DNA of 64,000 nucleotides from Hydractinia symbiolongicarpus (GCF_029227915.1 NC_079883.1:18726001-18790000); one strand, 5' to 3'. Positions 12,738-25,715 are shown, counted from the stretch's first letter. Notes: generated by a model from the sequence alone, not told the origin. Numbers and translations are program-made.

Positions 12738-13470
12738 TCTATATAATAATACGCTAAGTGTGTCTGTGTGTCTGTGACAGGCAAAGTGGATGTCTTCATT
12801 TTCCTTTGATGTTGCCGAAAAATGCATTTCTAATATGTCAAATTTTCTGACGTTACGGCGCGACGAAAATAACACTACTTCAACATCAATATCCTATATT
12901 AAATTAATGAAACCATTACAGTGCACCTAAAACTTTGAGGCCAAATAACTTGGAAACGAGGTGGTGACGTCAATGATTTTTCACCGCGTGGGTAACTAGG
13001 GACCACCTAGGATCAATTTGGGTAATTTTCCCAAACCCTGATTCCCCAATCCGTTTCGGAATGGACGGGTTGATGACGTCATCAAAAAACCTTTAAACCC
13101 TAATATTTCTGCAACCGTTTCTCAAAGGTACATCATCTTATACATTTTCTTGATCAGCGTTTCAAGATCTATGCGATGGAGGCAACAGGTATACTAATTT
13201 CTAAAAAAATATTTAGGGTTTTGACGGTTCTTTGCTGACGTCAGCAAAATTTTTAATCCCTGATATCTCATTAGGCGTTCGTCGAGAACATATGATTCTG
13301 TACGTTATTTTGACCAGTGTTTCAACCTCTACACATTACAGACAAAGAATAAAAAAAATTCGCAATGTTTTTTTTATCTGCACTGCACTGCTGATGTCAG
13401 CAAAACATCTAAAACAACTTTCTTTTTATTGACCTTTTGCCTAAGTGGATTTATCCACGGGGTTTATACA
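12738..13470 (+). mobile_element. Helitron-like unit 7 (family A, 733 bp)
   Basis: Starts TCTATATAATAATACG after CTAG. Its 3' hairpin survives (GTGGATTTATCCAC), but the terminal CTAG has mutated to TACA. The next unit still begins at the expected position. Confidence 0.7.
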
Positions 13471-14205
13471 TCTATATATTAATACAGAGCTTCTTCTGTC
13501 TGTGACTTTTGCAAAGTGGATAAAATTTCTTTGATAAAGTCTATAAAACATCGCCTATAAATTTGTTCTGTAAATTAGCAAACTTTGACGTTAGAGCAAT
13601 ATTGACGTCAAAGGAAAGTGTATTAAGATTAGGGAAGACATTGCATTGCACTTTTAAATTTAAGGCTAAATAACTTGGAAACGGATGGAAATAACTGACG
13701 TCACCTCCTGCGTGGGTAACTAGGGACCACCTGGGACCAATTTGGGTAAGTTTCCCAAACCTGAATCTCCCTGAATCCGTTTCGGAATGGACGGTTTGAT
13801 GACGTCATCACAAAACCTACAAACCCCAATATCTCTGCAACCGTTTGTCAAAAGTCCATGTTCCTATACATTTTCTTGATCAGCATTTCAAGATCTATAC
13901 GATGAGTGCAACGGGTGTACAAATTTGTGAAGAATTTTTTTCCGGAACTTTTGGTAGGGACTTTGCTGACGTCAGCAAAATCTTTAAGCCCTTATATCTC
14001 CTTAAGCGTTTGTCAAAAACATACGATACTATACATCATTTTGATCAACGTTTTAACATCTACACCTTACAGACAACGAAAGGACTAAATTTCACCAATT
14101 TTCTTTTTGTATATGCACTGCTGACGTCAGCAAAAAAACTAAAGCAACCTATTTTTCCATTGTTCTTCTGCCATAGTGGATTTTTCCACGGGCTTTACTG
14201 ACTAG
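13471..14205 (+). mobile_element. Helitron-like unit 8 (family A, 735 bp)
   Basis: Starts TCTATATATTAATAC and ends with hairpin and CTAG at 14202-14205. It carries the GACTTTTGCAAAGTGG leader and two internal repeats with GCTGACGTCAGC palindromes. Confidence 0.75.
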
Positions 14206-14394
14206 TCTCTTTAATAATAGCCGTATTCCGTCTGTCTGTCTGTGTGTCCGCGAAAGCCGTGTCCCGTAACGGAAACACGAAATTTTTAAAATGCGCACCA
14301 ATACCAAAGGCGATATATTTCTGTCCACTTTGTTGCAACGGGTTAATTTAAAGGACGGGCGTCCCCGTGGATTTTTCCACGGGCTAACGACTAG
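14206..14394 (+). mobile_element. Helitron-like unit 9 (family B, 189 bp)
   Basis: A complete short-family unit lying between two family-A units. It starts TCTCTTTAATAATAGCCG, has a GTCTGTCTGTCTGTGTGTCC segment, and ends with an 8-bp-stem hairpin CCCGTGGA-TTTT-TCCACGGG, then CTAACGA and CTAG. It shares only its two ends with family A. Confidence 0.75.
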
Positions 14395-15126
14395 TCTATA
14401 TAATAATACGCCAGTTCCGTGTGTCTGTCTGTCACTTTTCCAAAGTGGTTTATATTCTTTACAATTTTCTTCGTCAAATTCTATAAAACATCGCCTATAA
14501 AATTGTTCTGTAATTTATGAAACTTTACCGTTAAAATAGTATTGACGTCAAAGAAAAGTATATTAAATTAATGAAGCCATTACAGTACACTTAAAACTTT
14601 GAGGCCAAATAACTTGGAAACAAGGTGGTGACGTCAATGATTTTTCACCGCGTAGGTAGCTAGGGGCCACCTGGGACCAATTTGGGTAAGTTTCCCAAAC
14701 TTGGGTCCCCGAATACGTTTCGGAATGGACGGGTTGATGACGTCACCAAAAAACCTTGAAACCCTAATATCTCTGCAACCGTTTGTCAAAAGTACATGAT
14801 ACTATACATTTTCTTGATCAGCGTTTTAAGATTTATACGAGGAAGGCAACAGGTATAGAAATTTCTTAAAAAAATTTTTGGAGGGTTTGACGGCACTTTG
14901 ATGACGTCAGCAAAATTTTTATACCCTTATATCTCCTTAGGCGTTCCTCGAAAATATATTATTCTATACATTATTTTGATCAGCCTGTCAATCTCTACAC
15001 ATTACTATCAAAAACTACCAATTTTTTAGGGATCTGCACTGCTGACGTCAGCAAAACATCTAAAACAACCTATTTTTCTATTGTCCATCTGATTAAGTGG
15101 ATTTCTCGACGGGCCTTATCGACTAG
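14395..15126 (+). mobile_element. Helitron-like unit 10 (family A, 732 bp)
   Basis: Bounded by CTAG at 14391-14394 and 15123-15126. TGACGTCA occurs four times (near 14629, 14738, 14902 and 15045). Confidence 0.75.
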
Positions 15127-15716
15127 TCTCTATAATAATACGCTAATTCCGTGTGTCTGTCTGTCACTTTTGCAAAGTGGATTACATTCTTCAAAATTTT
15201 CTTTAACAAATTCAATAAAACATCGCCTATAAAATTGTTTTGTAATTTACCAAACTTTACCGATAAAATAGTATTGACGTCAAAGGAAAGTTAATTAAGA
15301 TTAGTGAAGCCATTACAATGCACTTAAAACTTTGAGGCCAAATAACTTGGAAACGAGGTGGTGACGTCAATGTTTTTTCACCGCGTGGGTAACTAGGGAC
15401 AACCTGGGACCAATTTGGGTAAGTTTTTCAAACCTGGGTCCCCGAATCCGTTTCGGAATGGACGGTTTGATGACGTCATCAAAAAACCTTTAAACCTTGA
15501 TATCTCTGCAACCGTTTGTCAAAGATACATGATCATATACATTTCCTTGATCAGCATTTCAAGATCTATACGATGAAGGCAACAGGTATACAAATTTCTA
15601 AAAAAATATATTTATTTTGTATTTGCACTGCTGACGTCAGCAAAAAAAACTAAAACAACCTATTTTTCCATTGTCCTTCTGCCTAAGTGGATTACTCCAC
15701 GGGATTTATCGACTAG
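15127..15716 (+). mobile_element. Helitron-like unit 11 (family A short, 590 bp)
   Basis: TC start after CTAG and CTAG end at 15713-15716. It has one internal repeat fewer than the 735-bp units. Confidence 0.75.
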
Positions 15717-16971
15717 TCTATATAATAATACGCCAGTTCTGTCTGTGACTTTTGCAAAGTGGATTATATTCTTTACAATTTTCTTTAACAAATTCTATAA
15801 AACATCGCCTATAAAATTGTTCTGTAATGTACCAAACTTTAACGTTTAAATAGTATCGACGTCAAAGGAAAGTTAATTAAGATTAGTGAAGCCATTACAG
15901 TGCACTTAAAACTTTGAGGCCAAATAACTTGGAAACAAGGTGGTGACGTCAATGATTTTTCACTGCGTGGGTAACTAGGGACCACCTGGGACCAATCACG
16001 GTCATTCAGTTCCGACTGCACACGGGAAATTCAGTCTGCGCATGCGCTAACTTTTGAAATCTCAAAACGCAAAAATTCCGTGGCAATGATGACGTCATAA
16101 TCTCGACATACCTGACTTAACATGCTAAATTACAAGGCATAATGCTAAAATATTGTTTACTTTGTATTTTTTTATAATAAGTGTGGCCAGGGCTCCGTAT
16201 AAATACTGAAATCGACGGGTTTGCTTTTGTTGTGGCAACGTAAAAGGGTTTATTTATCCGACAAATTTGCAGAATTCCTATATTCTACCAAAATTTGAGA
16301 GAGAACTAAAGTTTTTTACCCAGTAAAGTATATATATTTTGAAAAGCTACGGGATTTGTCTTTCCGCTGCAAAAAACCTTATTTTGCTTACATTTTTTTA
16401 CAAAAAGTTTTTAAGCATTTTCCGCGGTAAGGGTGTTTGGCCAGCTAGCCTCCTTGAATATCAACAAACATGGCCGACAGATCGACATGCAAAAAGTTCT
16501 ATAAGGCTTAGATAATCAAAAAATGTTAAATTAATCTCATTATTATATTTTACAGTTCTATGGATTTCACTCTGATTTGCAAAATCTAAGTATGAAAGTG
16601 TGGTAGATCAAGACCACCTAGATACAGTGTAGCAGGCCATTGGGTAGCTAGCCATAAATGCTAGGACAGGGAAAAAATGCAGCAAAACCTTATGATATAG
16701 CAGATTGATATAGGTGGCCACACATTTGCATTATCTTCAATTTAATAGCACATGGGTTAATTTTTGGCCAAAGAATACAAGTCTTAAATTTGGATGAAAT
16801 AAGAACATGTTTTAAGAGCACTCCAAGAGCCTAAGTGGCAGTTTCGGTTTTATATATAACTAGCTCTGGCTGTTAATTAAACTGAAAAAATAAACCAAAT
16901 AAAGCCTTATGAATGCTTTGAACAATATGTACTGCCACGCTTTTGCTGTTAAGTGCAAAACGTCATATTTA

Positions 16972-17393
16972 GGGGCTGTTCATATCAAATATTTCCTCCG
17001 ATAGCGGGGAAATATTTCAGCATAATATAATTTTTACTTTCTGTTTATATGGCATGGGCAAGAAAACTTTTCCTCAGGTGAGAAAATACCATGTGATAAG
17101 TTTCTATTGTTTATTATGATAAGAATCTGTTGTTTATTTTTAAAAATTATGCCCAATCGATATAAATTTATCTCGCCTGCTGAGGAAACTTCTGTTTTTT
17201 GGGAAAATGCATTACCCGCTTACCGAGATCTCGATCATGCGCACCCGAGATCTTGGTAGGCGGGTAAATGTTTTCTCTCATATGAACGCAACTAAATTTT
17301 GTTAAGAGTTTGTTAACAACCCAAGATCTTGTTTTCATATCATGAAAAATTTACCTGGTTCCCAAGGAAATATTTCCCCTATGAACATGCCCC
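16972..17393. mobile_element. PIF/Harbinger-type MITE (422 bp)
   Basis: Inverted ends GGGGCTGTTCATA and, from the other side, GGGGCATGTTCATA, each followed by AAATATTTCC. TTA lies immediately outside both ends (16969-16971 and 17394-17396). A 3-bp TWA target duplication with GGG termini is characteristic of PIF/Harbinger elements. There is no coding capacity. The MITE is nested inside the larger 4180-bp element. Confidence 0.7.
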
Positions 17394-18847
17394 TTAGGAC
17401 TCGTGAAGAAAAGTCTCAAACAAAGATAAAATAATCTAAGTTACAATATAATTTGTGTATTTCATTTAGCAAACATAAAAATAAAAACTGTACATTAACA
17501 TAATTCTTTAAATAAGTCTTCCAATAAGAACCATATAATGTGCATAGTAGCTGTGTTTGCAACAAAAAGTATCCCAAATAATTGAAACCAACACTTTAAC
17601 AGGTTGTTGATGCCACATGGATACTAAAAAAAATATGACAGTGGATTTTTAATATTTACATTACCTTAACAGGATAAAATTTGAAATAAATTTTTTGCCT
17701 TGGATTTTCTTTAAATGTATTTCATAGACATTTCATATTGACTGGAATGTTAAGCTTGTGCAGGTAAAAAAGACGTGCATATAAATTGTATAGGAGCAAA
17801 TATAAAATTAAGTTATTTTTAGCGAAATATATTTAATCACTTATTTGCGAATGTAAATCCTCATTATTTCGCCATTTTTTTCCTCGCGGAACTTTTCCCC
17901 CGTGAAACTTTGAAAGTTCTTAGGAATATTTTATGTGAAAATCATTAGCTTTTGTATAAAATATAGTTATTATATATACTTATTATAATAATACTTATTA
18001 ATGAAATGCAATACTTTTTTGCAACAAAAGCCCACAGGGGTCAAGAGATTCCACAAAACCATTTTTTCCACAATACACCTCTTCACAGTTTAAGTCGTTT
18101 ACTTATGTTCTGTATTAAAAGAAGGAGGTAAACAGAGTGATATTAATAGTTATTTATTTATTTACTTATTTATTTTCCATCAGATAGTATGATAATAATA
18201 ACAAAAATTATTCATGCAAACTCATTAAAATCAATTAATGGAGGGGTAACCACCACGAATAAGGCTTTGACCATATGCATTAGTAATATTTCTCATTTTC
18301 TAAAGCCTTCTTAATTCATTACAGTTAATTCTTTTCTTTTTAATTCTCAATAAAACGTGGTAACAAAAGATAGACTGTGAAACTGTGAACTCGTTTATTA
18401 GCATCTTTTCGACACTAGGAATCGTAAATCCGAAATTTAGGTAAGAAATAGAATAACACGTCATAATTGGTGATAAACAATTGTAAACGCAATAAAATAG
18501 TTCTATTCACACTATATTTTTTAAATTGACTACCCTTAGGTATTTTACTTTAAGGCTACCATGTTTATGCACAAAGTTGTAAAGCTATACACAGTACTTT
18601 AGTCATAATAACAATGTGTTGCTAGGAGAGCATAGGCCCATAAAAGAAATATATAGTTTACTAAGAAAAAACATTCATATCAGTAACCTTTGTTAGTCAG
18701 TGATAACAAAATTCTACTTACAATTCATTATACTCTCATAACATCATCATTCAAGTGCCATTTATAGCTAGCTAGCTACAGGCCACCAAAATATCTTGAC
18801 TTTGAAGGCAAATTTTTCAAAGCAAAAAAATGTAAGCACCAGGACGT

Positions 18848-19645
<798 letters not shown>

Positions 19646-19646
19646 C

Positions 19647-19772
19647 TAGACCACTCCCGGCAACATCCAACGGCCCACACAGTGTGCCATCTTCCCAATT
19701 TCCCTCACATGGCTTGGGTTAACCCGGGGCTATGGTAACATTCACTCGCCCATGTTGAATCGCCGTCAAGAC
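19647..19772 (-). repeat. SINE body fragment next to the microsatellite
   Basis: About 125 bp nearly identical to the body of the SINE at 1645-1996, including the CCGGGTTAACCCAAGCC block. It lacks the tRNA-like head: the match stops just before the B box. It also lacks the distal body, which is replaced by the GATA/TATC run. Confidence 0.85.
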
Positions 19773-20636
19773 GTTGATTTCTTCTGGTAATACAATGTTT
19801 GAAATTAATAAAAATAACTATGAATAGACTTGGAAAACTTTATAATGTTAGTTTTAGGCATTTTTATATAATCCTTTTGCCCCTGTCGAAAAAAATACGT
19901 TCTTGACAATGAAATGTTCTTCTTTCGTTTTCTTGCTTTTCGCCATAGCCACCAACAATTTTTTTGTCTTCGCCAACATGTTATCAAACATTATAAAATT
20001 AAAACAAACGCTTTGTAGTCATGAAAGTCAGCCTTTGTTCAAAATCAGTAGAGCATCCAATTTGTAAAACAATGTTTATCAGGCATGCGACGATGTCTAC
20101 CATCTTGAAAAAATTACAAAATATTTCGCGAATTTTGCGCACGCGCATTCTGAATTTCACATTCCGAATGAACGTGCAATTTGGGTAAGTTTCCCAAACC
20201 TAGGTCCCCAAATCCGTGTCGGAATGGACGGGTTGATGACGTCATCAAAAAACCTTCAAACTCTAATATCTCTGCAACCGTTTGTCAAAAGTACATGATC
20301 CTATACATTTTCTTGATCAGCGTTTCAAGATCTATACGAGGAAGGCAACAGGTATATAAATTTAAAAAAAAAAAATTTTGTGTTTTCACGGGCCTTTGTT
20401 GACGTCAGCACAATTTTTAAACCCTTATATCTGCTTTTGCGCTCCTCGAAAACATATCATTCTATACATAATTTTAATCAGCGTTTAAACCTCTACACAA
20501 TACAATAAAAGAATAAAATAAATTTCTCTAATTTTTTTGGGATCTTCACTGCTGCCTTCAGCGAAACATCTAAAACAACCTATTTTTCCATTGCCCATCT
20601 GCCTAAGTGGATTTCTCCACGGGCTTTATCGACTAG

Positions 20637-20824
20637 TCTCTTAAATAATAGCCGTAGTCAGTCTGTCTGTTCGTGCGTCTTTTTGTTACGGAAACACGAA
20701 ATGCGATATATTTTAGAATGCGCACGAATATCAAATGCGATATATTTCTGTCCACTTTGTTGCAACGGGTTAATTTAAAGGACGGGCGACCCCGTGAATT
20801 TTACAACAGGCTAACAACGACTAG
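20637..20824 (+). mobile_element. Helitron-like unit 13 (family B, 188 bp)
   Basis: TC start after the CTAG of unit 12 and CTAG at 20821-20824. The 3' hairpin is degenerate (CCCGTGAATTTTACAACAGG). Confidence 0.7.
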
Positions 20825-20949
20825 TCTCTTTAATAATAGCCGTCGTCCGTCTGTCTGTGTCTCCGCGAAAGCCGTGTACCGTGGCGGAAACACGAAATGC
20901 GATAAAAGGTCGGGCGACCCCGTGGATTTTTCCACGGGCTAAAGACTAG
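20825..20949 (+). mobile_element. Helitron-like unit 14 (family B, internally deleted, 125 bp)
   Basis: Intact termini with the perfect CCCGTGGA-TTTT-TCCACGGG hairpin and CTAG at 20946-20949. About 60 bp of the family-B interior is missing. Confidence 0.7.
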
Positions 20950-21134
20950 TCTCTATAATAATAGCCGTAGTCCGTCTGTCTGTGTGTCCGCGAAAGCCGT
21001 GTCCCGTAACGGAAACACGAAATTTTTAGAATGCGCACGAATATCAAATGCGATATATTTCTATCCACTTTGTTGCAACGGGTTAATTTAAAGGACGGGC
21101 GATCCCGTGGATTTTACCACAGGCTAACGACTAG
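20950..21134 (+). mobile_element. Helitron-like unit 15 (family B, 185 bp)
   Basis: Starts TCTCTATAATAATAGCCG, ends CTAG at 21131-21134, and carries a slightly mutated hairpin (CCCGTGGATTTTACCACAGG). Confidence 0.7.
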
Positions 21135-21245
21135 TCTCTTTAATAATAGCCGTCGTCCGTCTGTCTCTGTGTCCGCGAAAGCCGTGTCCCATAACGGAAA
21201 CACGAAATCTTTAAAATGCGAATCAAATGCGATATATTTTTGCCG
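21135..21245 (+). mobile_element. Helitron-like unit 16 (family B, 3' truncated)
   Basis: The family-B start and first 110 bp are clear. The match then fades near 21245, without a hairpin or CTAG. This is the end of the array. Confidence 0.6.
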
Positions 21246-22065
21246 ACTTTGTTTTCACCGCTCGCGCGTAGTATACTAATCACGACACCTGATTCTTCAA
21301 AAAAACAATCCAAGATTTTCGCGACCAGAAAGAATCCAAGATTTTCGCTTAAAAACAATTCGATATATTTTCGCGGCTGAATGAACGAAGGGCATTTTGA
21401 TTCTTAAAAAAACAATCCAAGATTTCCGCGACTGAATGAACAAAGGCCATTTTGATTTTAAAAATGGTCGTGCATGGTTAAGCTATAAGAATGCGTGTAC
21501 CCAAAGGGCCATTCAATTTTTCGTTGGTAAAACTTGGTTTTTTGCACAGAAAATGTCAATATCTTCATCTATTCAACACTTAACTCACTTTAGATTTCCA
21601 ATTTTGGATTTCCAATCGTTGGAAATCGAATTTTGGATTTTTTCATTTTTGGATTTTTCAATTTTTCAATTTCGAATTTTGGATTTTTTCAATTTTGGAT
21701 TTTCAATTTTTCAATTTCGAATTTTGAATTTTTTCAATTTTGGATTTTCAATTTTTCAATTTCGAATTTTAGATTTTTTCAATTTTGGATTTTCAATTTT
21801 TGGATTTCTGACTTATTTTCAATGTTTAATATATTTTTTCAACTTTCTGTATTCTTTAATTCGACATTTTTTTATTTTTTTGGATTTTCATTTTGTTATA
21901 TTTTTATCTTGACAGGTATTTCCGTCCCTTCTTTTTTTTCCTCTTCCTGTGTCTCATTTTTTCACCAGACACTGTCTGAACCTATTCTAGCCAAACACTG
22001 GGCCTAACACAACAAACAATACTCCACCCCATGGCACACCATATAAGGCGTTAATGTTCTTTGTC
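21246..22065. repeat. Short tandem repeats and minisatellite downstream of the array
   Basis: Around 21285-21440 are two to three copies of an 'AACAATCCAAGATTTTCGCG' block. About 21640-21800 is a minisatellite of roughly 52 bp with units like TTTCAATTTTGGATTTTC, which holds frames open (a repeating FQFWIF peptide). About 21480-21610 matches, inverted, 30075-30205. The minisatellite also recurs inverted at 28380-28570 and 29880-30073. No gene is evident. Confidence 0.6.
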
Positions 22066-22068
22066 TTA

Positions 22069-22721
22069 AGGCCGTTTCACATTACAGCAATATATAGAAA
22101 AATATTGACAGCAATATATTTATGAATAATGATATCAATTGAAAATTATTGAATTCATTATATTGGAAAATATTTCGAATTATTGCAAATTGTCTCTTTA
22201 AATGTCTCTTTAAATGTCCATTTAAATTTTGTTGTAATTCAAAATGTCTGAGGAACAGAGAAAAGCGGTTGCTGCGATTATTATTGCTACAACTTTACTT
22301 CCGACAAACTTTTCCAAACCTAAGGTTACGCGTAGAATTTGGGTGAAGGAGTGGATGAAAAAACGAAAATCGATCTTATTGTTATTTTGCTCCATCTTTT
22401 ATCTTCGATCGTATGTTTCATTTACTGTTTATTTCAGACAGACAAATTTCGAATACTTTGCTGATTCGATTTTTCTATTGTTCGGAGAACAATTGAGTCT
22501 TCTTACAACAAAAGAATTTCCCTTGCAATATTTTTTAATTCAAACCGTGTTTGAATTAAAAAGTCTTGACAAGTATTGAAAGCGATTGCGTAATGTTTTT
22601 TCGAACGTGTCTCAAAAGTTGGTTTCACATTATGTCAATTAATTGAGGCAATATTTTTCAATAGTTATCAATAATTTCCAATATATTGGATTCAATATAT
22701 TTCTGTAATGTGAAACGGCCT
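22069..22721 (+). mobile_element. PIF/Harbinger element, internally deleted copy 1 (653 bp)
   Basis: Inverted ends AGGCCGTTTCACATTACAG with TTA duplicated outside (22066-22068 and 22722-22724). Almost identical to copy 2 at 24871-26041 but with a larger internal deletion. It keeps the transposase start codon region (ATG at 22244) for about 45 codons, then jumps after CGATC into sequence that in copy 2 lies around the start of the second gene. It cannot make a transposase but could be mobilised in trans. Confidence 0.85.
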
Positions 22722-22770
22722 TTAATTGTTGTCGGGAATCCACGCGAATTCTGCCAATAAAAGGCGCATC

Positions 22771-24526
22771 ATGGCACATTGTTCCAACACAACACAGTCT
22801 GACGAAGCCATGGATCCAACGTTTACCTTTCGTATTGATGGTGAAAGAGGCATGGATAGGACTTTAAGAAGATCGCAAGTAACAGTAGAACGACTCGCAA
22901 TGATATTTAAGGTAAAATAATCTGTCATCTAATGTGGCTTACACCCACTAACTGAACTTAACTTTCCTCTGACATACTCAAATTATGTTATAGCTTTAGG
23001 CGGATACAGTATACCTTACTGAAGATTTCGGTAGCTCTGAGTTTCCGAACGAGGACGGCACCTTCCAGTGTTTGTCACAGGCTGTCGAAGGAACACTTTA
23101 CACAGTAGAGGGAGAAAGTATTGTAAATGCGCAGCATATAGATGCTCCATCCCCACAGTTTGGGATTTTTCGAACTCAAGCGAGAAGAAGCGCACCTGGG
23201 TAAAACATCTTTTTACATAGTACACATTTTTTTACATAAGAACAAACCATATAAAAACATAAGGCATTGAATAACAATTTAAAACAAGTTAAGAACATTT
23301 TGAGTTTTAAATGAGTTTCTAATTCTTAAAAATATTGTTGAAATAATCAAGAGCTCTTTAAGTAATTATTCACTTTGTTGTTCTAAGAGGCGAACGTCTA
23401 AAAAAAATTTAGCTTTTTTTTAATGAACCCTTTAATTGTGAGTTATCTGCAATAATTCTGAACATATTTTTGCCAAGCGATAAGTAATTCTCCTTTTAAA
23501 AGATTATTTCTTTATATGGTGATTTTGCCTTTTATAGCTTTCTGTTTTTACATGTAGCTACGCTTCTTCCACTACGACAACTTCGGCAACGAGAAAACGA
23601 AGTAACGCTTTACCGGAGACATTTTCGTTGAAGCTCATATTGGCGGAACCCAAGGGCGAAAAAATAAGTAATTATTTATGACTAATTATTTGTGAGATTT
23701 TTAACGCTAACAGTTGTAAAGCAAATTATATTGTCTTAAGCTGAGAATGATCATGTGAGAATGGTGTATGCACAAATCAACGAAGAGAACGCAAATGTGA
23801 GAAGCATAACTAGTGCCGCAATGAACATGTTCAACGATACAAATATAGTACTAGGACAATCAAATCTTCTGAAGTATGAAGATTCACCAGCAACAAGAGG
23901 TATAGTCTTACTTTCTCAATTTTCTTTGATAATTTTTCTGAACTATTGTATTGTTTCTATTAAAGAAAAATCTTCTTTCAACAGGCGTGTCGTTTTGGAA
24001 ATGCAATTCACGGAAAGTATTCTGCGTGTCAACAATCTTTGTACGCTCACACAGTACCTCCAACACTAATTACACAACTGCAACGCCACAGCCAGGTGAC
24101 ATATTGTGACTAAAACTCCTGGGGCTTTTTTATACTGCGACGTTTGGATTTAAAATGTTTTAACTTTAATTTTTAGATGACATCTTAATCAAACTGGAAG
24201 AAATAAAGGCGTCTATGAAGTCCATGGTGGCTGTAGAGTGTCGCAGTGAAGATGTAGAAGCGTTGAAGAGATCATTACAAATGCACCGAATAAAAGCCCC
24301 TTTGGTTGATGCTTTCCAATGTCTCATTTGCAACGATTTGGCTACACCACCAATCAATTTATCGTCTTGCTGCAGGCAAATTCTTGGTTGTGCGAACTGC
24401 ATTTTGCAATGGGCAGTAAACGAGGAGCGGTGCCCACACTGTCGTTCCAGTGATATGAACGCTTATACTGTAGAAAGTTTAAATTGTATTTTAGAAGTTC
24501 TTAGAAATATTATATTAGATAACTAA
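22771..24526 (+). CDS. Six-exon gene, RING-like zinc-finger protein (356 aa)
   Basis: Exons 22771-22911, 23000-23199, 23558-23667, 23741-23899, 23985-24095 and 24177-24526. All introns are GT-AG and phases match throughout, giving 357 codons with the stop. I chose the first ATG (22771) in the first exon. The C-terminus (residues 289-329) is a RING-like cluster, C-x2-C-x12-CC-x5-C-x2-C-x10-C-x2-C, in which the usual histidine is not at its expected place. An acidic and helical segment rich in E and K precedes it (241-280). A RING suggests E3 ubiquitin-ligase activity, which is an inference. The N-terminal 240 residues match no family I recognise. A poly(A) signal follows the stop at 24568. The gene starts 50 bp after one Harbinger copy and ends about 350 bp before another. 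Confidence 0.75.
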
Positions 24527-24567
24527 AAAATATGTTGTTTTTACTTGATGTTTAAACTTGATAGGTA

Positions 24568-24573
24568 ATAAAA
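24568..24573 (+). promoter_or_regulatory. Polyadenylation signal AATAAA
   Basis: Canonical AATAAA 42 bases after the stop codon of the RING-like gene. It supports that gene model's 3' end. Confidence 0.6.
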
Positions 24574-25045
24574 TACCTTATTGTATCTAAGAACAAGCGA
24601 TATAAGAACATAATAGTTACTTCTTTATTGGTCGAAATGTGAAAAGGAGTTTAATCCATTCTTGACTTTACGTGGCTAAAAACATTATGCTTATAAAAAA
24701 TGTACCTTTTCGGTAAAAAAAAGTCGGCAAAAATAGAAAGTCGGCAAAAAAAAATTAGTAACCTAGCCAAAATTTAGTCACTTTTTGTAAAGAACATAGT
24801 AAAATATTTTAAGTTCTAAACTGCGGAAATAAGATCGTCCTTAGGAATTCTAGAAGTTCAGCGCATCTAAAGGCCGTTTCACATTACAGCAATATATAGA
24901 AAAATATTGACAGCAATATATTTATGAATAATGATATCAATTGAAAATTATTGAATTCATTATATTAGAAAATATTTCGAATTATTGCAAATTGTCTCTT
25001 TAAATGTCTCTTTAAATGTCCATTTAAATTTTGTTGTAATTCAAA

Positions 25046-25262
25046 ATGTCTGAGGAACAGAGAAAAGCGGTTGCTGCGATTATTATTGCTACAACTTTAC
25101 TTCCGACAAACTTTTCCAAACCTAAGGTTACGCGTAGAATTTGGGTGAAGGAGTGGATGAAAAAACGAAAATCGATCGGTGTTTACGATAACTTAGTGCA
25201 AGAACTACGTTTGTATGACGAAGAGAGTTTCCGCAAATACCTGCGAATGAGCCCAGCAGCAT
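25046..25262 (+). pseudogene. N-terminus of Harbinger transposase, truncated
   Basis: Begins MSEEQRKAV. About residues 27-72 have the look of the PIF/Harbinger (HARBI1-like) N-terminus: IWVKEWMKKRK, then a 'NLVQELRLYDEESFRKYLRM' segment typical of the region before the DDE nuclease. The match stops at about residue 72, where the element's deletion joins antisense DNA of the second gene. The frame then runs on to a meaningless stop at 25360. No catalytic residues remain. Confidence 0.7.
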
Positions 25263-25715
25263 CTTCTTTTGTACTTCACTCTCGCTACAATTTAGCTCGG
25301 CTGCAATCGCTACAAGTGCCAGTTGTTTTTTGTTTTTGTCCATATATCCTGGGCAACTAACTTTGTATAGAACTTCGTGTTGTGACCACAAATTTATCAA
25401 ATGTTCAGTTTCACCACTACTCCAAACTTTCTCATGTTTCAAGCCTTTTCTTCCTCGCTTCTGAGGTTTCGCAGAAGTTTCATCTTCTGGATTTTGAAAT
25501 ACGGGGCTGAGTGAAGGTTGAAGTTGCTGTGGCACGCTCTGACCGAATATTTGTGTGTTTTGGCTCAAGATTGACGAGGTTGGTTTTGGTGAGCTCTGAG
25601 TGAAGACATGTGCGGCATGTTGCTGTTGCGTCGTAGCTTGAGGAAATAGTATTTGATCATTCGTAGCAAAATCGTGTGGCTGACTTTCAAAATAATAAAT
25701 GTTATTTTGCTCCAT
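25260..25715 (-). pseudogene. MADF/Myb-type DNA-binding protein of the Harbinger element, 3' truncated
   Basis: Starts at 25715 with MEQNN. The first 85 residues or so are Q-, S- and P-rich and disordered. A basic patch KRGRKG follows, then a MADF/Myb-SANT-like domain beginning VWSSGETEHLINLW and containing YKVSCPGYMDKNKKQ and AIAAELNCSESEVQKK. This partner protein directs the transposase to element ends in Harbinger systems. The genuine sequence ends near 25262; codons beyond are antisense transposase read through the deletion junction. Confidence 0.65.

Noticed and set aside
2700-15700. A CRISPR-like array, because of regularly repeated palindromic blocks
   Set aside because: Units are hundreds of bases long, carry mobile-element ends and lie in a eukaryotic genome. 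There are no short repeat-spacer units.
21436-22007. Overlapping frames rich in F, I, W and N
   Set aside because: They arise from the AT-rich minisatellite; residue composition follows the repeat and not a protein family.
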